From Paenibacillus radicis (ex Xue et al. 2023) (lineage in GTDB: Bacteria; Bacillota; Bacilli; Paenibacillales; NBRC-103111): a stretch of 64,000 nt of DNA. Each line of letters begins with the position of its first letter. Within the stretch, counting starts at the first letter, position 1. The position numbers were made by a program, and so were the translations under genes. Below the pieces are notes generated by a model, which did not search any database, had not been told where the DNA came from, and was given only the letters and a program-made list of their open reading frames with translations. Shown here piece after piece: positions 16,466 to 26,179 of this stretch. The DNA is taken from positions 1 through 64,000 of the forward strand of contig NZ_JANQBD010000007.1 in NCBI RefSeq assembly GCF_024722015.1, read 5' to 3'.

Positions 16466-18492
16466 TCATTCTTCCGCTTCCGGCTTGTAGCCCTTGGTTT
16501 TCCTGAATTCATTGGGAGGCAAGCCCTCGAATTTCTTAAACAACCGAATGAAAGTCGTTCTGCTGTAAATTCCCACTTGCTCCGAAATATCACTAATGTT
16601 CCGGTCGGTGTTCATCAATATTTCCTTCGCTTTCGTAATTCGGATTAAGCTTATATAGTCGGTCAGATTAATACCTTTCTTTTCTTTAAACACCTTCGAT
16701 ATGTACTTGGAGGAGACACCCATTTGCTCCGCTATTTTTTCCAAATAAAGATCTTGCCCGTAATTCTCCTCAATATAAGTTACAATAGTCGATACCAGCT
16801 GATCCGCTTTATAGGAGTAGTTATTTTTCTCTTTGGACATATCCGTCAGCTCCGTAATAAGAAAATCCTGCCGTGTACCCGCATGCTCCAGCGCCGTTGC
16901 CGCATCTTGAAAAGACTTTGCAATTCCACTTAAACCCGCGTAGATTTTACCGATACCGATATGAATGCTGCAATACCTGGAATCTTGCCGGAAGGTTTGC
17001 ACAATGCTCAGCATGGCGCTTTTCAACTCATCTAGCCCTTCGCTCTCATCGATATTGACCACACAAATGAATACATTTTGTTTTGATTCAAGAATATAGG
17101 CCGGCACATATTGGGCAATAAAACCCTCAATAATTTTTTTGATTTTATTAATAATAAGCAGCCTTTCCACATCCTGGATCTCTTCATAAAACGCCGGTTT
17201 ATACGAAAATGTCACTTTGCAGCATACAAAAGAATCCTTCCTGAACTGCAGATCCTCCTTCAAAAGCTTGGATAGCTCCTGTTCATTAACCGGCTTGGTC
17301 CCGAGAACTGCGTTAAGCAGCACATAATCGAGATAGTCTGTGGAGAAGATATCCAGCTTCTTTTAAATGTATTGTTTTTTTCTATGATTTGATGAATTCC
17401 CATCCCGATCCACTCTAGCTCATTACCCTTCTTTAACGGACGATTTGTGTAATCGCTTTCATATCCATCCTGCATTAAAATATCGCGTATTTTTTGGATC
17501 GGGCTGTAAAGATTATAAGCAAAAACAAATGACAATACACAACCTGCGATTAATAAAATGATACATATCGAAGCAACTGTTGCGAAGATTTGCGTGGATT
17601 GATCCGTAAACTCGGCATAAGGCGTAACCGCATAATAGGTCCATCCATAGGTACCTGACTTTACATTTGTTAACACATACTTATTGCCGTCAATACGAAG
17701 CTCCCCGCTGTTGATCTGCTCCTTTGTAAATCCTTCTATGCTGCTTTTCCAAGGGTCCAGATCTTTAATGCTGGTCCAAATAATATCATTGCTGCTATCG
17801 AAAATAAGATAATGAGTGGATGAATAGCCACCGTTGTTCTGGATCGTCTGGGCAATTCTTTCTACAGATACGGTCATTACCATGGCCGCTTGATGACCAT
17901 TGACCGTTCTGGCAAACACAAATGGGATCGCGGTTTTTTCCATAGAATTAGTGACCGTCACCTTGGAAGGATTCAATTGCTCCAAATATTTATCCGTGCT
18001 AATTTTACTTCTCCAAAAGCTTTGATCATAAGCGGCAAACTGATAAATGCTATTAAAGAAATAATTAAAATTTTCCAGCCCATCCTTCGTATAAACCTTC
18101 TCATCATCGACAAAAACAAAAATATTATCAATCAACTCACCGATGTTATTGGAAATACGGGCCAGTGTATAAGGAATATTCGGCAAATTTACTTTATCGG
18201 CAGGGGCATAGAGTTTGTAAGGGAGTAAATAAGACATCACGTTTTTATCCGAATAAAAGCTGAGGCTGCTCCGTTGTGCCGTCAAAAGATAAACGTCAAT
18301 AAAATCTGCGGAGGCTTGAAGGTTGAGCTGAATTTTTTGTTTAAAATCATCCTTTGCCTGGTCGTGGAAATGGATATACAAAAACGATCCGATAATAAGA
18401 ATAGGCAAAAGGAAAGATAAAAAGTAAAGCAAGATACGAAGAAATAATTTATTTTTTATTGGAATATAAGAGCTAATTTGAAATGATTTCAT
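16466..18492 (-). pseudogene. Membrane AraC-type regulator, frameshifted
   Basis: Two overlapping frames together make one YesN/YtdP-like one-component regulator. The 5' part (from 18492) has a membrane helix (about 17-40), an extracellular Cache-like sensor, a second helix near residue 295-320 and a HAMP-like segment ending IIEKNNTFKR. The 3' part carries the usual linker, then two AraC helix-turn-helix motifs (YLEKIAEQMGVSSKYISKVF and SDISEQVGIYSRTTFIRLFK). The frames join if one base is added in the AAAA run at 17361-17364, giving FKKKLDIFSTDYLDYVLL. As read, the frame ends early with no DNA-binding domain. A GTG at 17323 could start a free AraC fragment. It is the obvious regulator of the adjacent transporter operon. 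It may be a true mutation or a sequencing error. Confidence 0.85.
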
Positions 18493-19355
18493 GATTCATG
18501 CAGCTCCTCTCGACTGGCTGAAGGTAGTTAGGTAAAGATGCTACAATTAGGCAGCCTAAGTATAAAGTATAGGCTCTCATTTGAATATCACCAAATCGTC
18601 GTATTATGCACCGTTTTCACTCATTCAATAAGAAAACCTTGCCGATGGCCAGGTCCTTGGTGTACAATCTACGCTTGTGCGTTGGGAGAGAATTGGGGTA
18701 TGGAATTTCGGCCGCTGTTGAAGTCGTGTTTCTTTACATAGAATGCTTGCAGCGGTTGGAACATGTGCTTCAAAGGTAGGTTGCGAGCAGTCACCGGAGG
18801 TCACGACCAGGGCGGACGCTATCGCTCCTCCAACCCACACCCGTTCCCGCTTTTGTTCTACTTTGTGTTTTGCGTTTCCTTACTTCCCTATGCCACTAAG
18901 CCGCTATTCATAACAATGAACACCTTTGCAGAGAGATCACCTGCATACGACCCTATACAACCCGCCAGTACTGCATCCACGGAAGCGAAGGGCAATGCGG
19001 AAGTAATTCTTCCTCTATCACCTGGAGAGCCTAAAAAACAGAGCAATAACGGAAGCGCTAGTTCCGTTATTGCTCTGTTTTAGTGCATAAATGTCCAATT
19101 CAGCCAGCATAACGGAATTCTCACTTCCGCTATCTCCTTAGATTAGGGCCAACTGATGGAATAACGGAACTCTCCGTTCCGTACAAAATCCTTCAAAGCT
19201 CGTTCCTTCAAGGCTCGTTTTCCTCCAAAGCTCGTCGCAGCGCAGCTTCGCTGCTATCCTTATAAAAATCCCCTTTGATCATGGAGTGCGTTAAATATTT
19301 ATATGTGAAAAAAAAGAAGCACCTGCTAGGCCTTCTCTCCTTGCTATCCTGGATA
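18493..19355. other. Large intergenic region with family 2 repeat
   Basis: Over 850 bases lack a credible gene. From 18493 to about 18960 I see nothing beyond the likely promoter of the regulator gene. From about 18985 the family 2 repeat begins. It is followed by three short direct repeats of the type CTTCAAAGCTCGT (about 19191-19235) and then the region 3' of wrbA, which has a T-run on the minus strand (19308-19315). Confidence 0.7.
18985..19185 (+). repeat. Structured repeat family 2, copy 1
   Basis: A roughly 200-base element matching copy 3 at 58866-59075. Its main hairpin has perfect 20-base arms (19035-19054 and 19062-19081) with core ATAACGGAA/TTCCGTTAT. Further ATAACGGAA and CTTCCGCTAT segments follow at about 19110-19135 and 19160-19182. 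Relative to copy 3, two neighbouring base pairs in the main stem are changed on both sides (CA/TG against GG/CC), so the stem is kept. Confidence 0.85.
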
Positions 19356-19970
19356 TTAGCCCTCAAGCCCTTTTTTCACCCATCCGGCTACCGTTACCGT
19401 CCGCTTGGCCTGATGAATAACCGCTTCCTTCACTTGCTCCCGCATAGAGCCATTTTGTTCAACCGTTACGCTGGTCCCGTATGGGTTCCCCCCAGCCCCG
19501 TAGAGAACTGGATCGGTGTACCCGGGTGCTGCAATTATTGCTCCCCAATGATAAAAGGTAGTATTGAGTGCAAGTATGGTTGCTTCTTGACCGCCATGAG
19601 GATTGCCGGCACTGGCCATCGAGCTTACCACTTTGTTGGCTAATTTACCTTGGGCCCACAGTCCGCCTGTTATATCAATAAATTGCTTCATCTGCGAAGG
19701 CATATTGCCAAAGCGGGTAGGAACGCTGAGAATAATAGCATCCGCCCAATCCAGATCGTCTGGTGAAGCTACCGGTACATCCTTGGTTGCTTCCACATGT
19801 GCTTTCCAAGCCGGGTTGCTGTCAATAGCCGCTTGAGGCGCCAGTTCTTGAGCTTTCACCACTTTGACCTCTGCCCCTGCTGCTTTACCGCCTTCTGCAG
19901 CCCATTGCGCTAATTGGTAGTTGGTCCCTGTTGAGCTGTAATAAACGATTGCTAATTTGACATTAGACAT
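19356..19970 (-). CDS. wrbA: NAD(P)H:quinone oxidoreductase WrbA
   Basis: A 204-residue flavodoxin-fold FMN protein of the WrbA family, which reduces quinones by two electrons in the cytosol and protects against redox cycling. The FMN phosphate loop is YYSSTGTNYQLA near residues 10-21, and the family-specific SVPTRFGNMPSQMKQFID and GNPHGGQEAT are present. Length is normal. ATG follows AAAGGAGATTAACT. It seems to be a single-gene unit, with the MFS carrier gene next upstream in the same direction. Confidence 0.93.
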   Translation of the reverse strand: MSNVKLAIVYYSSTGTNYQLAQWAAEGGKAAGAEVKVVKAQELAPQAAIDSNPAWKAHVEATKDVPVASPDDLDWADAIILSVPTRFGNMPSQMKQFIDITGGLWAQGKLANKVVSSMASAGNPHGGQEATILALNTTFYHWGAIIAAPGYTDPVLYGAGGNPYGTSVTVEQNGSMREQVKEAVIHQAKRTVTVAGWVKKGLEG

Positions 19971-20088
19971 AGTTAATCTCCTTTAATAGTTAAGATGTTA
20001 AGATGTTTGTCCAAGCATCCGAATTATTATTTGATTTAATATAACTATGTATTCATTGCCAGACCTTCCAGCATTGCTAATTACTAAT

Positions 20089-21300
20089 TCAACCGACGTC
20101 CGTACCTTTGGTTTCATTGCCGAAGAAAAACACAGCAAGAGCCCCAATAACGATTGCCACGAAAAATATAATAAATATCGAAACTATTGCGGCTTCCCGT
20201 GCTACCAGCATCCCTACAAGGTAAGGACCGATAACCCCGCCAAGTCGTCCGAAGGAAGCTGCAAGCCCCACTCCGGTAGAACGTACCGCGGTTGGGTATA
20301 ACTCTGGTGTATAAGCATATATCGCCCCCCATGCCCCCAGATTAAAAAAGGAAAGGCTAATCCCTGCAGCAATCAGCATTCCTACTGTTTCCGCACTACC
20401 GAACCAGATCGCGCTTACCGCTGTCAGTAATAAATACGTGACGAGTACAAATTTGCGCCCGAATTTCTCAATAAAGTAAGCCGCCGTAAAATATCCTGGG
20501 AGCTGTGCCAGAGTCATAATAAGTACATATTGAAAGCCTTTGACAAGAGTGAACCCCTTCAGCACCATAACAGTCGGCAGCCACAAGAACATGCCATAGT
20601 AGGAGAATACTACGGTGAACCATAGAATCCATAGTGTAATCGTGGATTTGCGATACTTTACAGACCATACGGAGGCTGCACGTTCTCTAAACGTCAGCTT
20701 TACATGCGACTGCTCCATATAGCGAGGAGAATCCTTAACGGTTCTCCTAAGGTACAAAGCGTATAGAGCGGGTAAAGCCCCGATAACAAAGGCGGTTCTC
20801 CAGCCATATGCAGGAATAACGAAGTAAGCTATCAAGGCCGCAAGAATCCAGCCTGCTGCCCAGAAGCTTTCTAGCAGCACGACAGTACGTCCTCTCTCCT
20901 CAATAGGAACTGACTCCGAAACAAGCGTTGAGGCAACCGGCAGCTCGCCACCGAGGCCGAACCCGGTAAAGAAGCGTAGCACACATAATACGCCGAAGCT
21001 TGCAGCCAGTGCGGATAGCCCGCTTGAAGCTGAGAAAATAAGAAGGGTCCAGAGCAATACTGACCGTCGTCCGTACCGATCGGCTAACGAGCCCGCAACC
21101 ACTGCCCCTACAGCCATTCCAACCGAATTAATCGCGGTCAAAAAACCAATCTGTTCTGCCCCTAATTTCCATTCTACAGCTAGCGCTGCAACTATGAATG
21201 AGATAATACCCACATCCATGGCATCAAATAGCCAGCTTAGGCCAACACTGACCAGTAGTTTGCGTTTCTTTGGCCCCTCTAATAAAGCTGCATTATTCAT
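20089..21300 (-). CDS. MFS transporter, sugar/acid symporter type
   Basis: A 403-residue, 12-helix major facilitator carrier. The loop 2-3 signature reads GSLADRYGRRSVLL, and the family resembles the aromatic-acid/H+ symporter and sugar porter branches (FGLGGELPVASTLVSE, PTAVRSTGVGLAASFGRLGG). The start is placed at 21300, because GGGGAGTGAG lies upstream of it; 12 earlier codons in frame lack such a site. The substrate is unknown, and neighbours (wrbA, aldo/keto reductase) give no firm hint. Confidence 0.88.
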   Translation of the reverse strand: MNNAALLEGPKKRKLLVSVGLSWLFDAMDVGIISFIVAALAVEWKLGAEQIGFLTAINSVGMAVGAVVAGSLADRYGRRSVLLWTLLIFSASSGLSALAASFGVLCVLRFFTGFGLGGELPVASTLVSESVPIEERGRTVVLLESFWAAGWILAALIAYFVIPAYGWRTAFVIGALPALYALYLRRTVKDSPRYMEQSHVKLTFRERAASVWSVKYRKSTITLWILWFTVVFSYYGMFLWLPTVMVLKGFTLVKGFQYVLIMTLAQLPGYFTAAYFIEKFGRKFVLVTYLLLTAVSAIWFGSAETVGMLIAAGISLSFFNLGAWGAIYAYTPELYPTAVRSTGVGLAASFGRLGGVIGPYLVGMLVAREAAIVSIFIIFFVAIVIGALAVFFFGNETKGTDVG

Positions 21301-21422
21301 ATCAGGTCTCACTCCCCGAATATCCGCTGAAAGCAATATTACGACTTTAGAATAGTATGGATGAGCTATCCCCCTATTATCCTATCTTTTCTCGAAAAAG
21401 GATTGTTTTAGTCTCCCACCAC

Positions 21423-21463
21423 AGAAAATAAGGAGCATCCGGCCTCATAATGCCGCTGCTCCT
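21423..21463 (-). terminator. Terminator of the aldo/keto reductase gene
   Basis: Arms AGGAGCA (21431-21437) and TGCTCCT (21457-21463) with inner GC pairs form a hairpin followed on the minus strand by TATTTTCT. It lies 24 bases after the stop codon. Confidence 0.7.
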
Positions 21464-21486
21464 CTTGGTAATGCAATCGTAGTCGA

Positions 21487-22347
21487 TTATCGAACTGCCC
21501 ATTCTTCTTTGTTATTCCAATCCTTCGCTTTCCAGCGTAATATCTCCGGGGTACACATATGCATAATTTCCTTCAAGAAGGTCAGCATCTCCACATCCGA
21601 CATAGGCTTGAAGTTTCGGGCTACGGCCAAATTTTTCTCCAGCTCTTCCATGGATGAAATGCCAATTATGGATGTGGATACAGGCAAGCTGAATGTATAT
21701 CTAATGGATTGCTCATACCAGTCAGCGAGCCGACCTAGTCCCAGCAGCTTCATACCGACAACGGCTACTCCCTTTTCATTGGCCTTGGGTAGAAATTCAT
21801 GTGCAAAGCTGTATATGAAATGATCTGCCGCGGACAAGGCTACAAGTGCACTGTCGAATGGGAATCGATTAATCGCTTCCAATTGAACCTGCGGGTTAGT
21901 GTGGCCGCTAATACTTAAATACTTAATAATTCCCTGCTCTTTAGCTTCAATAAGTGCTTTGAGCGCCCCGTCTTCAGCAAATATTCGATCCAGCTCATCC
22001 ATTGTACCTACCGCGTGAAGTCTCCATTCCTCTACGTGGTCTGTTTTAAGTCTTTTAAGACTCTCTTCGAGCTTTCTCCAAGAGCCGTCTCTGGTGCGCT
22101 CACCGGTTTTTGTAGCAATCCATACTTGATCACGACGGTCACCTAATGCCTTGCCGAGACGTTCCTCCGATTGACCTTTGGAATAAGTAGGTGCAGTGTC
22201 AAAATAAGTAATACCTTCATCAATAGCGCGGTTAACAATTTGTATGGCCTCGTCCTCTGTACAGTTATGCTCATCGACAATTCGTTGAGCGCCGAAGCTT
22301 AAAATAGGGAATTCATAACCGGTTTTACCAAATTGACGTTTTTCCAT
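21487..22347 (-). CDS. Aldo/keto reductase
   Basis: A 286-residue NADPH-dependent aldo/keto reductase of the bacterial AKR group. The catalytic tetrad is visible: Asp and Tyr in YFDTAPTYSKG (about 49-59), Lys in IATKTGE (about 80) and His in RLHAVG (about 110). The barrel fold and cofactor pocket (TSIIGISSMEELEKNL) are intact. ATG follows GGAGGG. It stands alone with its own terminator. The substrate cannot be predicted. Confidence 0.9.
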   Translation of the reverse strand: MEKRQFGKTGYEFPILSFGAQRIVDEHNCTEDEAIQIVNRAIDEGITYFDTAPTYSKGQSEERLGKALGDRRDQVWIATKTGERTRDGSWRKLEESLKRLKTDHVEEWRLHAVGTMDELDRIFAEDGALKALIEAKEQGIIKYLSISGHTNPQVQLEAINRFPFDSALVALSAADHFIYSFAHEFLPKANEKGVAVVGMKLLGLGRLADWYEQSIRYTFSLPVSTSIIGISSMEELEKNLAVARNFKPMSDVEMLTFLKEIMHMCTPEILRWKAKDWNNKEEWAVR

Positions 22348-22470
22348 AATACTTGAATCCCTCCTACGTATTGATTAACGGATTTACAAAATGTGTGCTG
22401 TCGATTGAAGTTAATTATTATTATAACCTATATAGAGTGGAATATTAAGCCAATCCTCTCCAATCATATC

Positions 22471-22514
22471 AAAAAAAAAGCCGCAGCTCCTAATCGTTAG
22501 GCAAGCTGCAGCTT
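22471..22514 (-). terminator. Terminator overlapping the exonuclease 3' end
   Basis: Arms AAGCCGCAGCT (22478-22488) and AGCTGCAGCTT (22504-22514) form a stem followed on the minus strand by a run of nine T residues. The right arm lies inside the coding sequence and encodes the last residues Lys-Leu-Gln-Leu. Confidence 0.9.
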
Positions 22515-23249
22515 ATTGTATTTACGTCCAAACTTCTGAGAGCCATACTTGTGAAATAAGGTTTCAACCATGGCAATCTCTGAGACAGTCAAATTCATCA
22601 CTCTAAAATAGGCCTTAGTTTTTTCATTATTCGTAAATTGCTCCCAAGTTAGCTTATTACCAATTTTAACAGCATGATCATGCGATAGCGCAATCCACTT
22701 CTTGATACCGCCTGTACATATTTTAAATTCATTTGGTGCAAAATACTGTTCCGATGCTACGACTTCCGGCTTCAATTTTAAAAGCTGTGCAGCGTTTAAG
22801 GCATCGTCAAGTGCAGAATGATGTTGTCCGATTGGTATCAGCTCGTGGGCTTCCAAAGCTTGCTGTAAACCCCCGTCAAAAAATTGTGTCAGATCAATCA
22901 ACTGGCCAAGCCATTCATTATTAACTTTATTTACTTTGCAATCTACGAATAGATTAAAGAAATCGCTGCCGCCCCAAGCAAACATCTTATAATCTTCACC
23001 ACAAAACGTTATAAAACGGCTAATCACTTCCTGATACGATGGACTCGCATGCAAAGTCTCTTTCTCAATGCCGCAAAATTTCAAAGCAAACCGGTTCAAC
23101 TCAAAATTTGGATTCACATAGCTTTGGAATGTGTCTACAATATTTAAATGACGGTCCAGCTTTACTGCACCTATTTCAATAATTTCCATTGGATAAATAT
23201 CATAATGCTTTCTTCCATTAAACTCTAGATCTATTACTATATAGCTCAT
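22497..23249 (-). CDS. DEDDh 3'-5' exonuclease, KapD/ERI-1-like
   Basis: A 250-residue exonuclease-family protein. The DEDDh motifs are visible: IDLEFNG (Asp, Glu) at residues 5-11, an Asp in the middle region, and HSALDDALNAAQLL (His, Asp). This set removes 3' nucleotides from RNA or DNA. It resembles Bacillus KapD, named for an effect on the KinA sporulation pathway, but that role is not shown here. The start is placed at ATG 23249, because GGAGG lies 9 bases upstream; an in-frame TTG three codons earlier touches the GGAGG. The terminator arm overlaps its last codons. Confidence 0.87.
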   Translation of the reverse strand: MSYIVIDLEFNGRKHYDIYPMEIIEIGAVKLDRHLNIVDTFQSYVNPNFELNRFALKFCGIEKETLHASPSYQEVISRFITFCGEDYKMFAWGGSDFFNLFVDCKVNKVNNEWLGQLIDLTQFFDGGLQQALEAHELIPIGQHHSALDDALNAAQLLKLKPEVVASEQYFAPNEFKICTGGIKKWIALSHDHAVKIGNKLTWEQFTNNEKTKAYFRVMNLTVSEIAMVETLFHKYGSQKFGRKYNKLQLA

Positions 23250-23344
23250 AACTATCAACCTCCACTACTACAACAATACCATGTACAGCAGGAATTTCAA
23301 TAGAGCTTTTCGTTACCAGTCCAATCAGAACCAAATATTTACTA

Positions 23345-23389
23345 TAAAAAACCCTTGTCCCGCCTGCTTAGCAAGCCTCGACAAGGGTT
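23345..23389 (-). terminator. Terminator of the LacI-controlled operon
   Basis: Perfect 10-base arms AACCCTTGTC (23350-23359) and GACAAGGGTT (23380-23389), followed on the minus strand by a run of six T. It ends the seven-gene operon 27 bases after the GH38-like gene. Confidence 0.9.
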
Positions 23390-23415
23390 CTAATAGATTT
23401 AGGAAAATTATGAAA

Positions 23416-26124
23416 TTAACGAATTCGGAAAGTATGGATTTCAAACGGCCGTGTTTGAAAGCGAATTTGATTCATGCTTGCATCTTCACTTTCGATTAAT
23501 ACACATCTGTTTCCCTTGGTCTCATATTCTAGTAAATCTGTTTTAAGAACCTCATTGGCTTGTACTGCAATACCAACTGTAACCTCGCGGCTCTGCCCTA
23601 ACCAATCACGAAGGCGTAGAATATATCCGTCTCCATCCTCAGCAGGCTTTAAGCATGTTACTGCCATACCTTCCAATCCATTAGGCAAAAAATCGGTAAA
23701 TGCGGTTTGCGAATGTTCCTCGCTAACAGGTACGCCAGAAACAGGCGTCATTGCTTCTTGGGCTTGCTTCCAAACGGAGCCCTCAACCCAGTCCCCTTTA
23801 TGCGGGATAAGCCTGTATCGATAACTCAAGCTGCCGCCAACCCATTGCGGGAAATTGGTTCCCCACCAATTATTGAATAGATTGAAGTTGATCTCGGGCT
23901 TCTCGGGCTTGTAATCATGCTCATAATCCCACATCCCGTTCCGTCCAATGAAAAATAAAGGTGAATCGAGCGGTACAATTGCCATTCCCACGGTTCCGTC
24001 CGACACATCCACAAAGTTTTCACAGCATTGCAGCAATGTGCTGGACGAACGTACAATATCCGTGCAGGGATCTATAACACTGCCCATTTTGTTAATTCGG
24101 TAGCTTGGATTATCCAGCTTAAATGGAAACAGGATATGACCGGATTCAGCCATAGGCGTTTCTTCTTTGCCGGTCAGCTTCCACTCCATATCAATATTAG
24201 GTGAATCCTCTGTTAGGGTGATGCTCCATACCGTCTCGTTGGCATTGCCATACTCCTTAACGGATGATGGAACGCTTGAAGCTTTACATACCAATCGTAC
24301 GTAATCCGATTCTTCAATAAGACGTATCTCACTTAGCTCAGTTGTAAATGATAACCGCTTTTGCTGCTCAGGATAATCCGTTTTACCAAAGTCATGAACT
24401 CCCCAATCATGAAACCGGTATGCATATTTCTTAATATACCGGGTAATTTCTTCACTGGAATAAATATTGTATTCATACTGCCCGAAGCCAAAGGAGGACG
24501 TTTCTTCTACCCATTCCTTCTGCTGCTTCTTGTCATATAAGCTGGTGATCCATCCGGTCTGACAGTCTACCTGCACCCTGACAAATGCATTTTCTATTAC
24601 AGCCTCCTGATGGTTAATGAACCCCTTTAGCAGGTTTGATCGCGTATCAACGGCTGCAGCAACCTCAACCGCCGAACCTTTGAACGCTGCTTGAAGCTCT
24701 GCTTGCCTGATACAAGCAATCGTTTTATAACCCAGAGCTGGCAGCTGCTTCACTTCTAAGATAATACCGTTGCTGGCATGGCTCCAAACAAGCTTCTCAC
24801 CGCTGATGCAGTCGATAAAGATTTCATCTTCTTCTGGGCTTTCCAGGTTCTCCAGTAGAACTAGCGCATCGCGTGACCAGCCCAAATAATTGTATACCCG
24901 ATACGTTTTTTTATCGCTGGCTTCTCTCACAATATTACTGCCGCTGCCGCTAAGCATTTCGACCGCAGCATCAAGCGCAGCTTCCGCTTTATTCAAATAA
25001 TCGATCTGCTCCTGCCAGGAGTGCTCCATCTTGAGGTACCGTTCACTGCTCTTATCCTTGAGGAACGACTTCTTATCATAAGTTCTGGGGAATAAGAAGC
25101 TCTTGCAATCCATCCCCCACGTATGCTCACCGAACAAGAGAGAATGCTCGTAGCTCTCGTCTATTTTGCCCTTGATCTGCTGTGAATGGCCTGCAGCTCC
25201 GCCAACATCGCTTGTCTCGCCGCTAAGCATACTGAGCGCCAGCGCGCTTTCAGCAGCCGCGATGCGGCTTCTCAGCTCCCGCACGCGGGAAACCTCACGC
25301 GGCGCCGAGCCAACGCCGTGAATCCACGCATCCGCTAAATCCCCGCGGATTACAGGCAGATCCGGATTTCTTGACAAGAAATCCGCGGCGAAATCGGTCA
25401 AGCTGCCGATATACAGCTCAGCTTGCAGCCCGCTTTCGGCAATCGAAGCTTTCATATCTTCGATTACCGATGCTTCATGCGGCCCATGATTGTCGCTTGT
25501 ATGAATCAAAGCGAGCCATATCGGATGCGTCCACTCCTCGGGAGGCAATATGCCGGTACCATAACCGCCTTTGGAATAAAAGGTGAGCAGCCTCTCCCCA
25601 TCCGGGCCTTCCCAGAAAAATACCGGCGGTACATCGGGAGGCGTTGAGAACCCGTTGCAGCCCAGATGCAAGATGTTTACGCCCGCTTTTTTCAATAAGG
25701 AAGGGACGATCCAGGTATGTCCTGGAACATCAGTCATTTTTGCATCCATAGGTCGGTATCCAAACTTCTCGCTTAAGCCGCGAGAAACATACATTCCCCG
25801 AATCCACTCTTCAAGGCCGCAAAATTCGGTATGGGTCGTATAGGGAAGCATATGCCATATTAATTGACCACTTTCCAGAAACTTCAAAGCGCTGGCCTTA
25901 TCCTGCTCATCGCTTCCCTGCAAGGATTGCAGCAAAGGCCATGCCGACATTGTCCACACATACTTTTCATTCGGTTCGTTATCTTTCGTTTTATCGCAAA
26001 TTGCAATGACATCTTTCAACATCTCGGTTTTGTATTTGTGAACTACATCCGATACCAAACCCGTGAAACCGATATCAAAATGTGTTTTAAAAACCACATA
26101 TATTTTTTCCAAACGATCGTTCAT
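23416..26124 (-). CDS. GH38-superfamily protein (DUF5054 type)
   Basis: A 902-residue cytosolic protein without signal peptide. It resembles the DUF5054 group of the alpha-mannosidase (GH38) superfamily. The N-terminal barrel starts with VVFKTHFDIGFTG, whose His-x-Asp would bind zinc. MTDVPGHTWIVP follows, then LLFGEHTWGMD, and the C-terminal half is beta-rich. The start is placed at 26124 because AAGGAG lies just upstream; the longer frame overlaps the EEP gene. It is the last gene of the operon with LacI, binding protein, permeases, PHP and EEP proteins. GH38 enzymes release alpha-mannose; the substrate of DUF5054 members is, to my knowledge, not settled. Confidence 0.82.
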   Translation of the reverse strand: MNDRLEKIYVVFKTHFDIGFTGLVSDVVHKYKTEMLKDVIAICDKTKDNEPNEKYVWTMSAWPLLQSLQGSDEQDKASALKFLESGQLIWHMLPYTTHTEFCGLEEWIRGMYVSRGLSEKFGYRPMDAKMTDVPGHTWIVPSLLKKAGVNILHLGCNGFSTPPDVPPVFFWEGPDGERLLTFYSKGGYGTGILPPEEWTHPIWLALIHTSDNHGPHEASVIEDMKASIAESGLQAELYIGSLTDFAADFLSRNPDLPVIRGDLADAWIHGVGSAPREVSRVRELRSRIAAAESALALSMLSGETSDVGGAAGHSQQIKGKIDESYEHSLLFGEHTWGMDCKSFLFPRTYDKKSFLKDKSSERYLKMEHSWQEQIDYLNKAEAALDAAVEMLSGSGSNIVREASDKKTYRVYNYLGWSRDALVLLENLESPEEDEIFIDCISGEKLVWSHASNGIILEVKQLPALGYKTIACIRQAELQAAFKGSAVEVAAAVDTRSNLLKGFINHQEAVIENAFVRVQVDCQTGWITSLYDKKQQKEWVEETSSFGFGQYEYNIYSSEEITRYIKKYAYRFHDWGVHDFGKTDYPEQQKRLSFTTELSEIRLIEESDYVRLVCKASSVPSSVKEYGNANETVWSITLTEDSPNIDMEWKLTGKEETPMAESGHILFPFKLDNPSYRINKMGSVIDPCTDIVRSSSTLLQCCENFVDVSDGTVGMAIVPLDSPLFFIGRNGMWDYEHDYKPEKPEINFNLFNNWWGTNFPQWVGGSLSYRYRLIPHKGDWVEGSVWKQAQEAMTPVSGVPVSEEHSQTAFTDFLPNGLEGMAVTCLKPAEDGDGYILRLRDWLGQSREVTVGIAVQANEVLKTDLLEYETKGNRCVLIESEDASMNQIRFQTRPFEIHTFRIR

Positions 26125-26179
26125 GGGCTCTGTCTCCTTTTCTCTGCTTAGCACCGAACCAGTCTGTCTTCTTGTCGGT

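Noticed and set aside
17374..17381. Programmed -1 frameshift at the A AAA AAC heptamer in the AraC-type regulator
   Set aside because: The -1 frame meets a TAA four codons later, before the site where the downstream frame becomes open, so slippage here cannot produce the full protein.
18763..19083. 106-codon frame on the plus strand
   Set aside because: It runs through the family 2 hairpin and has no start signal; composition looks like repeat translation.
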